64,000 bases of DNA. Source: JANPIX01 sp031425195. Its GTDB lineage: Bacteria; Pseudomonadota; Alphaproteobacteria; Rhodobacterales; Rhodobacteraceae. Shown here in pieces: positions 1 through 8,999 of the stretch. The DNA lies in assembly GCA_031425195.1 (NCBI GenBank), contig JANPIX010000002.1:1-64000 (forward strand). The letters run 5' to 3'. The position numbers and the translations under genes were made by a program. A model generated the notes under the pieces. The model was not told the DNA's origin. It searched no databases and saw only the letters and a list, made by a program, of their open reading frames with translations. The first letter of the stretch is position 1, and each line of letters begins with the position of its first letter.

Positions 1-93
1 AGGCGGACTTGGCACCCCAACATGCCTGTTCAGAGTCTCCACCCGTTCGAGCCGAATGCGAATCACGAAGGCCATGAATTCCAGGGAAAATAA
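1..93. other. Leading edge, no gene recognised
   Basis: Short stretch before the tRNA. I see no convincing coding frame, hairpin or promoter. It may be the 3' flank of a gene outside the window. Confidence 0.4.
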
Positions 94-168
94 TGGTGCT
101 GTGAGAGAGGATTGAACTCTCGACCTCACCCTTACCAAGGGTGTGCTCTACCACTGAGCTACCACAGC
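94..168 (-). tRNA. tRNA-Thr (anticodon GGT)
   Basis: Read on the minus strand this is a complete cloverleaf with an encoded CCA end. The acceptor stem pairs GCTGTGG with TCACAGC (last pair G-T). The anticodon stem CACCC/GGGTG encloses the loop TTGGTAA, giving anticodon GGT, which reads ACC/ACT threonine codons. The T-arm carries the standard GTTCAAT loop. No intron. It lies alone, about 130 bp upstream of and divergent from the murA cluster. Confidence 0.95.
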
Positions 169-295
169 GCCGGGGCGTGTAAACACCGCCATCGGGGCGC
201 GTGTTAGACGCAAAGCGGGGGCCTTGCAAGCGCATTCTGGCACAGCGCGCAGGTGCAATCTGGACCCTTGGCCCCCCCTGCGCTAAAGGAAGTCC

Positions 296-478
296 ATGAA
301 CAGCACCCCCGATCAGGATGGCACCGAAAACGCGCCCCGCCCCGGCGGCAAGATCACGGCCCGGGAAGTGCGCGAGAACCGTCGCAAGGTGGCGCTGAAG
401 GCGAACATGGGCAGGCGCAAGGCGCAGGCGCGGGCCAAGGCGCAGGCCATCCCGACACCACAACAAGAAACGGAATAG
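296..478 (+). CDS. Small basic hypothetical protein upstream of murA
   Basis: A 60-residue protein with an ATG start preceded by AAAGGA at good spacing. The C-terminal two thirds is rich in Arg, Lys and Ala (for example REVRENRRK and GRRKAQARAKAQA) and looks helical and highly positively charged. The N-terminus is Pro/Gly-rich and probably disordered. No signal peptide or membrane segment. It ends 9 bp before murA, so the two are probably co-transcribed. The function is not known; RNA or DNA contact is only a guess from the charge. Confidence 0.6.
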   Translation: MNSTPDQDGTENAPRPGGKITAREVRENRRKVALKANMGRRKAQARAKAQAIPTPQQETE

Positions 479-487
479 GCAGGATAC

Positions 488-1756
488 ATGGATCAGATCA
501 TCGTGCGCGGCGGCGGGGCCCTCAAGGGCGAAATTCCGATTGCCGGGGCCAAGAATGCCTGTCTGACGCTCATGCCAGCCACGTTGCTGACGGATCAGCC
601 GCTCACACTGACGAACGCGCCGCGTCTGTCCGACATTGCCACGATGTCCCAACTTCTGGGCTCGCTCGGGGCCGAAGTGGCAAGTCTGCAGGGCGGGCAG
701 GTGCTGGCGCTGTCATCCAAGACAATTTCCAATCACACGGCCGACTATGACATCGTGCGCAAGATGCGCGCATCGATCCTTGTGCTGGGCCCGATGCTGG
801 CACGCGACGGGCACGCCATCGTGTCGCTGCCGGGCGGCTGCGCCATCGGCGCGCGGCCTGTGGACCTGCACCTGAAGGCGTTGGAGGCGATGGGGGCCAC
901 GCTTGATCTGCGCGACGGATATGTCCATGCCAAGGCCCCTGCGGGTGGTCTGCAGGGTGCCATGATCGACTTTCCGATCGTCTCTGTCGGGGCCACCGAA
1001 AACGCGCTCATGGCGGCGACGCTGGCGCGGGGAACGACAGTGCTGAAGAATGCCGCCCGCGAACCCGAGATTGTCGATCTTGCGCAGTGCCTGCGCCGAA
1101 TGGGCGCGCAGATCGAGGGCGAGGGGACAAGCACGATCACGATTCAGGGCGTTACGTTCCTTGGCGGCGCGACCCATCCTGTCGTCGCCGACCGCATCGA
1201 ACTTGGCACCTACATGCTCGCGCCCGCGATCTGTGGTGGCGAGGTGGAACTGCTGGGCGGCCGGATCGACCTCGTCGGTGCGTTCTGTGAAAAGCTGGAC
1301 GCCGCTGGCGTGTCCGTCGTCGAAACTCCGCGCGGCCTGAAAGTCAGCCGCAACAACGGCCGCGTGCGTGCGGTTGATGTGGTGACAGCCCCGTTCCCCG
1401 GTTTTCCGACCGACCTGCAGGCGCAGATGATGGCGCTGTTGTGCACAGCCGAGGGAACTTCGGTGCTGGAAGAGCGTATTTTCGAGAACCGCTTCATGCA
1501 CGCCCCGGAATTGATCCGCATGGGTGCCAAGATCGAGGTACACGGAGGCCATGCCACGGTGACGGGGGTTGAACGTCTGCGGGGTGCGCCCGTGATGGCA
1601 ACTGATCTGCGGGCCTCGGTCAGCCTGATCCTTGCCGGATTGGCGGCCGAGGGCGAAACCGTGGTCAGCCGCGTCTATCATCTGGACCGGGGCTATGAAC
1701 ATGTGGAACAGAAACTGTCGGTCTGCGGTGCGCAGATCGAACGTGTAAGAGGCTGA
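488..1756 (+). CDS. murA: UDP-N-acetylglucosamine 1-carboxyvinyltransferase
   Basis: Catalyses the first committed step of peptidoglycan synthesis, transferring enolpyruvate from PEP to UDP-GlcNAc in the cytoplasm. The 422-residue length is normal for the family. The substrate lysine lies in GAKNAC (K22), and the catalytic cysteine (C118) sits in the loop LPGGCAIGARPVDLH, so the enzyme should be of the fosfomycin-sensitive Cys type. The RADLRASVSL-like C-terminal motif appears as TDLRASVSL. The start ATG has AGGA just upstream. It is followed after 2 bp by the DUF2948 gene and then hisD, an order common in Rhodobacteraceae. Confidence 0.97.
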   Translation: MDQIIVRGGGALKGEIPIAGAKNACLTLMPATLLTDQPLTLTNAPRLSDIATMSQLLGSLGAEVASLQGGQVLALSSKTISNHTADYDIVRKMRASILVLGPMLARDGHAIVSLPGGCAIGARPVDLHLKALEAMGATLDLRDGYVHAKAPAGGLQGAMIDFPIVSVGATENALMAATLARGTTVLKNAAREPEIVDLAQCLRRMGAQIEGEGTSTITIQGVTFLGGATHPVVADRIELGTYMLAPAICGGEVELLGGRIDLVGAFCEKLDAAGVSVVETPRGLKVSRNNGRVRAVDVVTAPFPGFPTDLQAQMMALLCTAEGTSVLEERIFENRFMHAPELIRMGAKIEVHGGHATVTGVERLRGAPVMATDLRASVSLILAGLAAEGETVVSRVYHLDRGYEHVEQKLSVCGAQIERVRG

Positions 1757-1758
1757 TC

Positions 1759-2232
1759 ATGACAGACGCGCGGTTCGAAGACGCCGACGAAGGCCCACTG
1801 AACCTGATGGCGCATGACATTGACGACCTGCGCATCCTCGCAGCACTGGTTCAGGACGCGGTTTTTCCCGCGTCCGAAATGGCCTACCGTGCCAAGCCGC
1901 GGCACTTCGCGCTGCTGGTCAACCGGTTCCGCTGGGAAGATCGCGTGGCCGCCGAAAAGGCTGGTCGCAGCTATGAACGGGTGCAGGCCGTGCTGTCGTT
2001 CGGGGATGTGCGCGCGGTTCAGACGCAGGGCATTTCCCGCGATGCCGATACGATCCTGTCGCTTCTCGATATCGCGTTCGAACCGGGGCCGGATGGCACC
2101 GGGCGGGTGGTCCTGACCCTTGCCGGCGATGGGGCCATCGCCCTGACCGTCGAGGCGCTGGATGTGGCCCTGCGCGATGTGACGCGCCCCTATCTTGCGC
2201 CATCGGGCAAGGTTCCGGCCCACCGCGACTGA
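1759..2232 (+). CDS. DUF2948 family protein
   Basis: A 157-residue cytoplasmic protein of the alphaproteobacterial DUF2948 family. It contains the conserved stretch LMAHDIDDLRILAALVQDAV near the N-terminus and a middle NRFRWED motif. No signal peptide or transmembrane helix. It starts 2 bp after murA, so translation is probably coupled. The family is regularly found between murA and hisD in this group; its biochemical role is unknown and the neighbours do not settle it. Confidence 0.85.
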   Translation: MTDARFEDADEGPLNLMAHDIDDLRILAALVQDAVFPASEMAYRAKPRHFALLVNRFRWEDRVAAEKAGRSYERVQAVLSFGDVRAVQTQGISRDADTILSLLDIAFEPGPDGTGRVVLTLAGDGAIALTVEALDVALRDVTRPYLAPSGKVPAHRD

Positions 2233-2321
2233 CAGTCTGCACCGGGGCATCAGTGTCGCAGGCGCTTGAGGCATCCGTCCCGGCACGGTAAGGGGACGCA
2301 TGCAGTTTGCAGGGGGCCCAG

Positions 2322-3650
2322 ATGCCAATGTTCTTGTCCACGCGGGACGCTGATTTCGAAGCCGCCTTTGTGCAACTCCTCGGGCAAAAGCGGGAAGAGG
2401 CGGAAGACGTCGATCAGACGGTCGCCGGGATCATTGCAGACGTGCGGGCGCGGGGGGATGCGGCTGTCATCGAGCTGACATCAAGATTTGACGCGCAGGA
2501 TCTGACCCCGGAAACACTGGCGTTCACGCCAGCCCAGATTGCCGCCGAAGTGGCCCGGGTGTCGCCCGCCGACCGCGCGGCGCTGGAACTCGCGGCGGAC
2601 AGGATTCGTGCGTATCATGAACGTCAGATGCCGCAGGACGCCTGGTGGCAGGATGCTGCGGGTGTTGGCCTTGGGTGGCGCTGGACGCCCGTTTCGGCGG
2701 CGGGGCTGTATGTGCCGGGGGGCACGGCGTCCTATCCGTCGTCCGTGCTGATGAATGCCATTCCGGCGCAGGTGGCGGGTGTGGGCCGTCTGGTCATCGC
2801 CTGTCCGACACCGGGGGGCGTGGTCAATCCGCTTGTCCTGCTGGCCGCTCAGATTTCGGGGGTCGATACCGTTTACCGCTTTGGTGGCGCGCAGGCGATT
2901 GCCGCACTGGCCTATGGCACGCAGACCGTGCGCCCCGTGGACAAGATCACCGGGCCGGGCAACGCCTATGTCGCGGCGGCCAAGCGGCGGGTGTTCGGGC
3001 GGGTCGGCATCGACATGATCGCCGGACCGTCCGAAGTGCTGGTCATTGCCGATGCCGCGAACGACCCGGACTGGATCGCGCTTGATCTGCTCAGTCAGGC
3101 GGAACACGACGTTTCGGCCCAATCCATCCTGATCACCGATGATGCGGCCTTTGGGCAGGCCGTTGCGGTGGCGGTCGAGGCGCGGCTGCAAACTCTTGAA
3201 CGGCGGGTCATCGCAGGCGCAAGCTGGCGCGACAACGGCGCCGTCATCGTCGTGTGCGATCTGGTAGAGGCGGCGGAACTGTCCGACCGGATCGCCCCTG
3301 AACATCTGGAACTGTGCGTCGCCGATCCCGTGGCCCTGTCCGCCCGCATCCACCACGCCGGGGCCATCTTTCTTGGCCATTGGACGCCCGAGGCGATTGG
3401 CGACTATGTCGGCGGGCCGAACCATGTGCTGCCCACCGCCCGCTCTGCCCGGTTTTCGTCGGGGCTGTCGGTGATGGATTTCCTCAAACGCACCACGCTG
3501 ACGCAAGTCACCCCCGCCGCGCTGTCCGCGATTGGCGTTGCCGCCGAACGGCTGGCCCAGTCCGAAGGGCTGGAGGCGCATGGGCTGAGCGTGCGCGCGC
3601 GGCTTGACCGGCTTAACGCTGGCCCGTCCGACGGGACAGAGGACGCTTGA
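2322..3650 (+). CDS. hisD: Histidinol dehydrogenase
   Basis: Zinc-dependent NAD enzyme that oxidises L-histidinol to L-histidine in the last two steps of histidine synthesis. The 442-residue protein shows the NAD/substrate-binding motifs VPGGTASYPSS, GPGNAYVAAAKR, GPSEVLVIAD and the zinc/active-site stretch QAEHD plus IAPEHLEL and GDYVGGPNHVLPT. I chose the ATG giving MPMFLSTR because AGGGGG lies 5-6 nt upstream; a TTG 15 bp earlier is in frame but less likely. Downstream are a GST and UPF0262. Confidence 0.95.
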   Translation: MPMFLSTRDADFEAAFVQLLGQKREEAEDVDQTVAGIIADVRARGDAAVIELTSRFDAQDLTPETLAFTPAQIAAEVARVSPADRAALELAADRIRAYHERQMPQDAWWQDAAGVGLGWRWTPVSAAGLYVPGGTASYPSSVLMNAIPAQVAGVGRLVIACPTPGGVVNPLVLLAAQISGVDTVYRFGGAQAIAALAYGTQTVRPVDKITGPGNAYVAAAKRRVFGRVGIDMIAGPSEVLVIADAANDPDWIALDLLSQAEHDVSAQSILITDDAAFGQAVAVAVEARLQTLERRVIAGASWRDNGAVIVVCDLVEAAELSDRIAPEHLELCVADPVALSARIHHAGAIFLGHWTPEAIGDYVGGPNHVLPTARSARFSSGLSVMDFLKRTTLTQVTPAALSAIGVAAERLAQSEGLEAHGLSVRARLDRLNAGPSDGTEDA

Positions 3651-3680
3651 CGCCAAACCATCTTTCGACAGGATGCTGAC

Positions 3681-4325
3681 ATGACGATGATCCTGTATTT
3701 TTCGCGCAACCCAAATCCGCGCCTTGCCGTGGCCACCGCCCGCCATCTTGGTGTCGATCTGCGCTTTGAATGGTGCGCGCCGTTCGATCCCGCCCATACG
3801 GATTTCTTCCGCACGCTGAACCCCTCGCGGCGGATTCCCATCCTTCAGGAAAACGGCAATACGCTGTGGGAGGCGGACGCCATCGCCTGCCGCCTGGCAC
3901 AGATCGCAGGCTCGGACTTCTGGCGCATGGGTGCGCAGATGCCGGAAATGATCCGCTGGATCAGTTGGGGCAAGGCGAATTTCGTCGCCGCCTGCGATCA
4001 GGTTCATTTCGAATTTGGCACCAAACAACGCTATCACCTTGGCCCCGTCGATCAGGCCCATGTGGCGGCCGGGCTGGCCAGTTTCGACGAACACGCCCGC
4101 CTGCTGGATGCCCACCTTGCACAGCGCCGCTGGCTTGTGGACGACGCGCCAAGCTATGCCGATTTCCGCATGGCTACCTTTCTGCCATACAATGATGTGG
4201 CCGGGCTGCCGTTGGCAGACTATCGCAATGTCGCAGCGTGGTACGCCAATCTTTGCGCCCTTCCTGCCTGGTCCGATCCTTTTGCCGGGCTGAACGCGCC
4301 GCTGCTTCCGGATGTTCCTCGATGA
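3681..4325 (+). CDS. Glutathione S-transferase family protein
   Basis: A 214-residue two-domain GST. The N-terminal thioredoxin-like domain includes a Ser near residue 9 (FSRNP), the cis-Pro region SRRIPIL and the glutathione-contact WEADAIA (E-A/S-D-A class motif). The C-terminal half is the helical GST domain. The substrate cannot be told from sequence. The TGA stop overlaps the ATG of the UPF0262 gene (ATGA), indicating coupled translation within the murA-hisD run. This gene appears to be an addition to the usual murA-DUF2948-hisD-UPF0262 order. Confidence 0.85.
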   Translation: MTMILYFSRNPNPRLAVATARHLGVDLRFEWCAPFDPAHTDFFRTLNPSRRIPILQENGNTLWEADAIACRLAQIAGSDFWRMGAQMPEMIRWISWGKANFVAACDQVHFEFGTKQRYHLGPVDQAHVAAGLASFDEHARLLDAHLAQRRWLVDDAPSYADFRMATFLPYNDVAGLPLADYRNVAAWYANLCALPAWSDPFAGLNAPLLPDVPR

Positions 4326-4798
4326 CCCGCTTGTGCCAGATTACCGTCGATGACCGTGGCCTTGTTCCGCCCACGCCGGAAATCGAACAGGAACGCCGTG
4401 TGGCGATCTTCGATCTTCTGGAAGACAATGCCTTTTCCCTGCCCCCGCGCGAAGGGCGGCCGCATCAGCCGGGGCCGTACAAACTTGCTCTGGCCATCCG
4501 CGATGGCCGGCTGGTGTTCGATCTAACCTCGGAACAGGACGAAACCGTGGCTGCCTTCCTGTTGTCACTTGGCCCCTTCCGGCAGGTCGTAAAGGACTAT
4601 TTCCAGATCTGTGAAAGCTATTTCGACGCGGTCAGGCGACTGCCCCCCAGCCAGATCGAGGCGATCGACATGGCGCGCCGCGGCATCCACAACGAAGGTG
4701 CGCGCGTGCTTCTGGAACGACTGGAGGGGAAGGCGCAGGTCGACACCGCCACCGCGCGCCGGCTGTTCACGCTCATCTGCGTTCTGCACTGGGGCTAG
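4322..4798 (+). CDS. UPF0262 family protein
   Basis: A 158-residue protein of the uncharacterised UPF0262 family, which is largely restricted to alphaproteobacteria. The start MTRLCQITVDD matches the usual family N-terminus and overlaps the GST stop codon. A highly conserved block PPTPEIEQERRVAIFDLLE follows. An in-frame ATG 84 bp upstream lies inside the GST and is unlikely. No membrane segment. The next gene begins one base after its stop codon, so the genes probably form one transcript. Confidence 0.88.
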   Translation: MTRLCQITVDDRGLVPPTPEIEQERRVAIFDLLEDNAFSLPPREGRPHQPGPYKLALAIRDGRLVFDLTSEQDETVAAFLLSLGPFRQVVKDYFQICESYFDAVRRLPPSQIEAIDMARRGIHNEGARVLLERLEGKAQVDTATARRLFTLICVLHWG

Positions 4799-4799
4799 G

Positions 4800-5258
4800 A
4801 TGGCGGATTTCCCAAGCTCGGTCCTGTTCTGTTGCGATCATAACGCCGTCCGCTCGCCCATGGCCGAAGGGCTGATGAAAAAGTTCTACGGCCAACGCGC
4901 CTATATCCAGTCCGCCGGTGTGCGCAACGACATGGAGGTTGATGGCTTTTCCATCGCCGTCTGTCAGGAACTGGGGATCGAACTGTCCCGCCACCGCTCG
5001 CGCAGTTTTGAGGAAATGCAGCAATGGGGCGATGACCTTGGGCAATTCGATCTGGTCGTCGCCCTGTCCCCCGCCAGCCAGCGTATGGCACTGGAGCTGA
5101 CGAGGTTCTATCACCTGAACGTCGAATACTGGCCCATCCTTGATCCGACAGGCCTTGGCGAAGGGCGCGAAGCCAAGCTGTCGGCCTACAGGCAAGCCCG
5201 CGATCAGATCCGCGACCGAATCCTCGCGCGGTTCGGGCCGCCGGCTGACGCGCCTTAA
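4800..5258 (+). CDS. Low-molecular-weight protein-tyrosine-phosphatase family
   Basis: A 152-residue member of the LMW-PTP/arsenate-reductase fold. The P-loop C-X5-R-S is at residues 12-19 (CDHNAVRS), and the general-acid Asp lies in ILDPTG near residue 118. It could dephosphorylate tyrosine or reduce arsenate; the usual extra ArsC cysteines are not clear, so phosphatase is favoured. The start ATG is separated by one base from the UPF0262 stop. It ends convergently, overlapping the SDR gene by 3-4 bp. Confidence 0.85.
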   Translation: MADFPSSVLFCCDHNAVRSPMAEGLMKKFYGQRAYIQSAGVRNDMEVDGFSIAVCQELGIELSRHRSRSFEEMQQWGDDLGQFDLVVALSPASQRMALELTRFYHLNVEYWPILDPTGLGEGREAKLSAYRQARDQIRDRILARFGPPADAP

Positions 5259-6019
5259 CGCCGGGGGTCGGTTGCCCTGCGGTGTGACGCGGCGACCAGT
5301 CGGGAAGGGCCGAACTTTGCGCCCAATGCCAACAACTTGTTGGTGATCCCGCTGACGATGGCACTTTCACCTCGCATCGCGGCATCGAACCCCGCGCGCG
5401 CGACAACAGCGGGATCGTCCTTCTTCTGGCGGCCAATCGGGCTGTTCGCGATCCCGGCCCGCTGAAAGATCAGTGTCGCCGTGGCACCCGGTTGCAGGCA
5501 CGTGACCGTCAGCGGCGTGTCCCGCAGTTCTTCGCCAAGCGACTGGGCAAACAGGTTCAGGAACGCCTTGGTCGAATTGTAAACGGCCAGACCCGGCCCC
5601 GACATGAACCCGGCGATTGACCCCGTAATCATGATCCGACCCTCGCCCGCCGCGATCATCTGCGGCAAGAGCGCGTGAACCAGTTGCACGGTGCCCACTA
5701 CATTCGTGTCAATCACCTTGCGAATGTCGGGAAACGACTGCTCGATGAACCTGTGGCCAAGGGCCCGCCCTGCATTCGCGGCCAGCAGGTCGATCTTGCG
5801 CCCCGCCACTGCCGCGACCACGGATTTCACCCCTGCTTCGGTGGCAAGGTCGGCTTGCAGGGCGGTGACCCCCTGTTTCAGTTCTGCACTGACCAGATGG
5901 ATCGCATCATCGTCCGCAACCACCAGAACATCGAACCCCTCGGTGGCCGCAATACGCGCCAGCTCATGCCCGATGCCACTCGACGAGCCGGTGATCACGG
6001 CAAAGCGGGCGGCAGTCAT
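5255..6019 (-). CDS. SDR family NAD(P)-dependent oxidoreductase
   Basis: A classical short-chain dehydrogenase of 254 residues. The cofactor motif TGSSSGIG is near residue 10, NAG lies in LLAANAGRAL, the catalytic Ser in MITGSIAG and the YxxxK pair in YNSTK. The start MTAARFAVITG overlaps the stop codon of the upstream zinc dehydrogenase (4-bp overlap), so the two are co-translated. A longer in-frame start would run deep into that neighbour and was rejected. Substrate unknown; the pairing suggests sequential oxidation or reduction of an alcohol/carbonyl. Confidence 0.88.
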   Translation of the reverse strand: MTAARFAVITGSSSGIGHELARIAATEGFDVLVVADDDAIHLVSAELKQGVTALQADLATEAGVKSVVAAVAGRKIDLLAANAGRALGHRFIEQSFPDIRKVIDTNVVGTVQLVHALLPQMIAAGEGRIMITGSIAGFMSGPGLAVYNSTKAFLNLFAQSLGEELRDTPLTVTCLQPGATATLIFQRAGIANSPIGRQKKDDPAVVARAGFDAAMRGESAIVSGITNKLLALGAKFGPSRLVAASHRRATDPRR

Positions 6020-7254
6020 ACCATGGCCTCGCCAAGTGGCGCAGCCGCTTCGGCCTCTGACATCAGCGGACGTTTGGCGGCCATGCCGGGCTTCAACACC
6101 ACCTTGATGCACCCATCTTCGCGGTTGTTAAATGTCTCATACAGGCTGGGCCCGTCCTGCAGCGACGCGGTGTGGGTGATGACGAATGAAGGGTCGAACT
6201 TGCCCTCCTCGATCAACGCCAGCAGCTTTGGCAAATACCGTTGCACAGGGGTCTGCGCCATTCGGAACGTCAGGCCACGGTTGATCGCCGACCCGAACGG
6301 GATCTTGTCCAAAAGGCCGCCGTAGACCCCGACAATAGACACAGTGCCAAAGTTGCGGCAGCACATGATGGCCTGCCGCAGGACAAACGGCCTGTCCGTC
6401 CCCAGAAACGTCGCGACTTTGACCCGGTCGATGACGGCGGTAAAGCCGCTTGCCGTATCGGGTTCCGTGCCCACGGCGTCGATGCAACTGTCGGCACCGC
6501 GCCCCGCCGTCCGTTCCATGATCGCATCATAAATGTCGATCTTGCCGAAATCGAGCGGTTCGGCACCCGCCGCTGCCGCAAGGGCAAGCCGTTCCGGCAC
6601 CGTATCAATCGCGATCACCCGTTCCGCACCCAACAGAAACGCCGACCGGATTGCCATCTGCCCGACAGGGCCACAGCCCCAAATCGCCACCGTATCGCCG
6701 CCGGTGATATTGCAGAATTCTGCCGCCATGTACCCGGTGGGAAAGATGTCCGACAAGAACAGCGCCTGTTCGTCGGTCATGCCGCCCGGCACCTTGATCG
6801 GGCCAACATCGGCAAATGGCACACGAACCAGTTCGGCCTGACCCCCGGCATAGCCACCCAGAAGATGCGAGTATCCGAACAGGCCCGCCGGCGAATTGCC
6901 CCAAAGGGTTTTCGCGTCGTTCTTCGTGCGGTTGCTCCGCTCGCATCCCGAAAACTCGCCGCGCAGGCAAAAGAAACATTGCCCGCAGGCGATGACGAAC
7001 GGCACAACCACGCGGTCACCCACCGACAGCTTTGTGTTGTCACGGCCAACCTCGACAACTTCGCCCATGCATTCATGGCCGACCACGTCGCCTTCGTGCA
7101 TGTGAGGAATGACGCCGTTGTACAGGTGCAGGTCAGATCCGCAGATCGCACAGGATGAAACCTGAATGATTGCATCGCGGCCATCTTCGATCACCGGGTC
7201 CGGTACCGTATCGTATCTCATGTCGTGCTTGCCGTGCCACGTCAAAGCTTTCAT
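6016..7254 (-). CDS. Zinc-dependent alcohol dehydrogenase
   Basis: A 412-residue medium-chain dehydrogenase. Catalytic zinc ligands lie in CAICGSDLH and GHECMGE. The structural zinc loop is CGQCFFCLRGEFSGC. The Rossmann motif is GCGPVG. The long form, about 60 residues above the usual 350, resembles the glutathione-independent formaldehyde dehydrogenase-like branch. The start MKALTWHGK was chosen because the sequence before it is not conserved-looking. It leads a two-gene operon with the SDR. Physiological substrate unresolved. Confidence 0.87.
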   Translation of the reverse strand: MKALTWHGKHDMRYDTVPDPVIEDGRDAIIQVSSCAICGSDLHLYNGVIPHMHEGDVVGHECMGEVVEVGRDNTKLSVGDRVVVPFVIACGQCFFCLRGEFSGCERSNRTKNDAKTLWGNSPAGLFGYSHLLGGYAGGQAELVRVPFADVGPIKVPGGMTDEQALFLSDIFPTGYMAAEFCNITGGDTVAIWGCGPVGQMAIRSAFLLGAERVIAIDTVPERLALAAAAGAEPLDFGKIDIYDAIMERTAGRGADSCIDAVGTEPDTASGFTAVIDRVKVATFLGTDRPFVLRQAIMCCRNFGTVSIVGVYGGLLDKIPFGSAINRGLTFRMAQTPVQRYLPKLLALIEEGKFDPSFVITHTASLQDGPSLYETFNNREDGCIKVVLKPGMAAKRPLMSEAEAAAPLGEAMV

Positions 7255-7357
7255 CGGGGGTCCTTCCGCCAATATTCAGCGCAGACGGGTTGCCACCCGA
7301 TCCTGCCTAAGAAGGTGAACAGGGTACGCGTACTTTTGTTCCGGATGGGCGAAAGGG

Positions 7358-7375
7358 CAGGGGGATCACCCCCTG
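7358..7375. terminator. Hairpin downstream of the RTX gene
   Basis: CAGGGGG and CCCCCTG form a perfect 7-bp stem around a 4-nt loop, 23 bp beyond the leftward RTX stop codon. There is no strong T-run on the minus strand, so a rho-independent role is possible but not certain. Confidence 0.4.
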
Positions 7376-7397
7376 ACAGCGCGCCCCGCTGAACGGG

Positions 7398-8336
7398 TCA
7401 GATGCCGATCAGAAGGAAATCCCCAGCGATGGAAATCACATTTTTATTTGTGTTCAGTATCGTGATTTCAATGTTAAGTGTGCCATTGCTGATGATGCAA
7501 TTCGCCCCGACCTGCGTCTCCACGAAAGCGCCGACGTTCGTTCCCCCCGGTGCTTCGATGCGGATCTTGTCGATCCCGTCCTGCCACCCTGCAATCGTGT
7601 CACTGCCATAGCCCTTGCGGAAGATGTATTCATCAGCCCCGATATCGCCTGACAGATAATCGTTGCCCTTGCCGCCGCGCAGATCATCGGCACCGCCGCC
7701 GCCGAACAACTGGTCGGCGTTGCGCCCGCCATCAACCACGTCGTTGCCGCTGATGCCATAAATCGTGTCGTTGCCGTTGCCGCCGAACAGTTGGTCCGTG
7801 CCTTCGTCGCCATAAAGCCGGTCCGTACCGCCATCGCCGAACAAGGTGTCGTTGCCGCGGTTGCCATAGACCGTGTCATTCCCGGCAGCTGCGAACACGT
7901 AGTCGTTCGTCGCAGCACCGCCCAGCCCACCGCTGAGTTCGATCAGATCGCTCCCCGCTAACAGCACGTTGCGAAGATAAGATATGTCGTCGGCGGTCGA
8001 TACGGAATCAACGATGCCATTCAGCGCGCTTGCAGAGGGATTGCCGTCGATCAGAATATAGCCGTCAAACCCGCCTGACCGGTTGTCGACATAGATGTCC
8101 AGCGTCCCGCTGGTGATGGTCTGTCCTGATCGCGTGATACCGGCCCCTAAAAACGAATTGTTCTGCGCCGATCCCGGAACTCCTGTCAGCGTAATCTGAT
8201 CTTCAATCGAATAAGGGCCGCTGCCGTATAAAACGATATCGCGGTCGATGTTGTTCTGGAAGCTGAACGACGAAACACTGATGTCGAAATCGCGAAAATC
8301 GATGGCCGATTTCCAGAAAATATTGGGCGATGCCAT
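7398..8336 (-). CDS. RTX calcium-binding repeat protein
   Basis: A 312-residue protein. Residues 1-140 have no repeats. Residues about 150-235 hold roughly nine glycine-Asp nonapeptides of the GGxGxDxLx type (such as GNDTLFGDG and TDQLFGGNGND), which fold as calcium-binding beta-rolls. No N-terminal signal peptide, as expected for type I secretion with a C-terminal signal; no HlyB/HlyD-like exporter is in the window. The last 70 residues are repeat-free and rich in Ile/Asn. The function of the N-terminal part is not recognised. Confidence 0.85.
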   Translation of the reverse strand: MASPNIFWKSAIDFRDFDISVSSFSFQNNIDRDIVLYGSGPYSIEDQITLTGVPGSAQNNSFLGAGITRSGQTITSGTLDIYVDNRSGGFDGYILIDGNPSASALNGIVDSVSTADDISYLRNVLLAGSDLIELSGGLGGAATNDYVFAAAGNDTVYGNRGNDTLFGDGGTDRLYGDEGTDQLFGGNGNDTIYGISGNDVVDGGRNADQLFGGGGADDLRGGKGNDYLSGDIGADEYIFRKGYGSDTIAGWQDGIDKIRIEAPGGTNVGAFVETQVGANCIISNGTLNIEITILNTNKNVISIAGDFLLIGI

Positions 8337-8430
8337 TGGTGAAATCTCCTGATTGAAAAGACGCGGAAAATAAATCGGCTTGATACTTCAGCGTAACACT
8401 TGTGACCGATTCGGCAAACGCCGCCTTAGG

Positions 8431-8895
8431 TCAAAGCGCGCCTTCCTTCACAGCCTCCATCGCAACATAGGTCGAGGTTCCTGCAACGTGGGGCAGGGCC
8501 GAAAGCTTTTCCGCCAGCACCCGGCGATAATCCTGAATGTCTGCCGTGCGCACCTTCAGCAGATAGTCGAACCGACTGGCGATCATGTGGCACTGTTCCA
8601 CTTCGGGGATCATCAGCACCGCCTTGTTAAAGGCTTGCAGCGCCGCTTCCCGGGTGTCTGACAACCGAACTTCCACAAAGGCGATGTGCGACAGCCCCAT
8701 CTGCACCGGGTTCACGATGGCACGGTAACCGGTGATGACCCCCGTTTCCTCAAGCCGTTTCAACCGCGCTTGCGCGGGCGATTTCGAAAGCCCGATCCGC
8801 CGGGCAAGTTCCGTTGCCGTCACCCGCCCCTCGGTGGCAAGGATGCGCAGGATCGCCTGATCGAACCGGTCAAGCGTCAACGGTTCATTCGCCAT
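8431..8895 (-). CDS. putR: Lrp/AsnC family regulator of proline utilisation
   Basis: A 154-residue Lrp/AsnC protein with an N-terminal helix-turn-helix (residues about 10-55, including ATELARRIGLSKSPAQARLKRLE) and a C-terminal RAM ligand-binding domain. It is transcribed divergently from putA across a 104-bp gap. In related bacteria PutR at this position activates putA in response to proline, so that role is inferred from context. The start MANEPLTLDRFD was chosen; 12 extra residues from an upstream ATG are possible. Confidence 0.88.
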   Translation of the reverse strand: MANEPLTLDRFDQAILRILATEGRVTATELARRIGLSKSPAQARLKRLEETGVITGYRAIVNPVQMGLSHIAFVEVRLSDTREAALQAFNKAVLMIPEVEQCHMIASRFDYLLKVRTADIQDYRRVLAEKLSALPHVAGTSTYVAMEAVKEGAL

Positions 8896-8999
8896 GTCGT
8901 AGCCCCCTGTTTCAAATCTTTCGCCCGCCATTGCCGCACATTCAGGACATCAACCTGCGAAGTTCCATGTATCCTAGCCCAAACGCAAAGGATGTGACC

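Noticed and set aside
2481..4115. 544-residue open frame antisense to hisD and the GST
   Set aside because: It mirrors the strongly conserved hisD and GST frames in high-GC DNA and has no recognisable domain or ribosome site.
8814..8999. Longer N-terminus for PutA
   Set aside because: The upstream frame runs through the putR promoter and coding start and does not resemble PutA.
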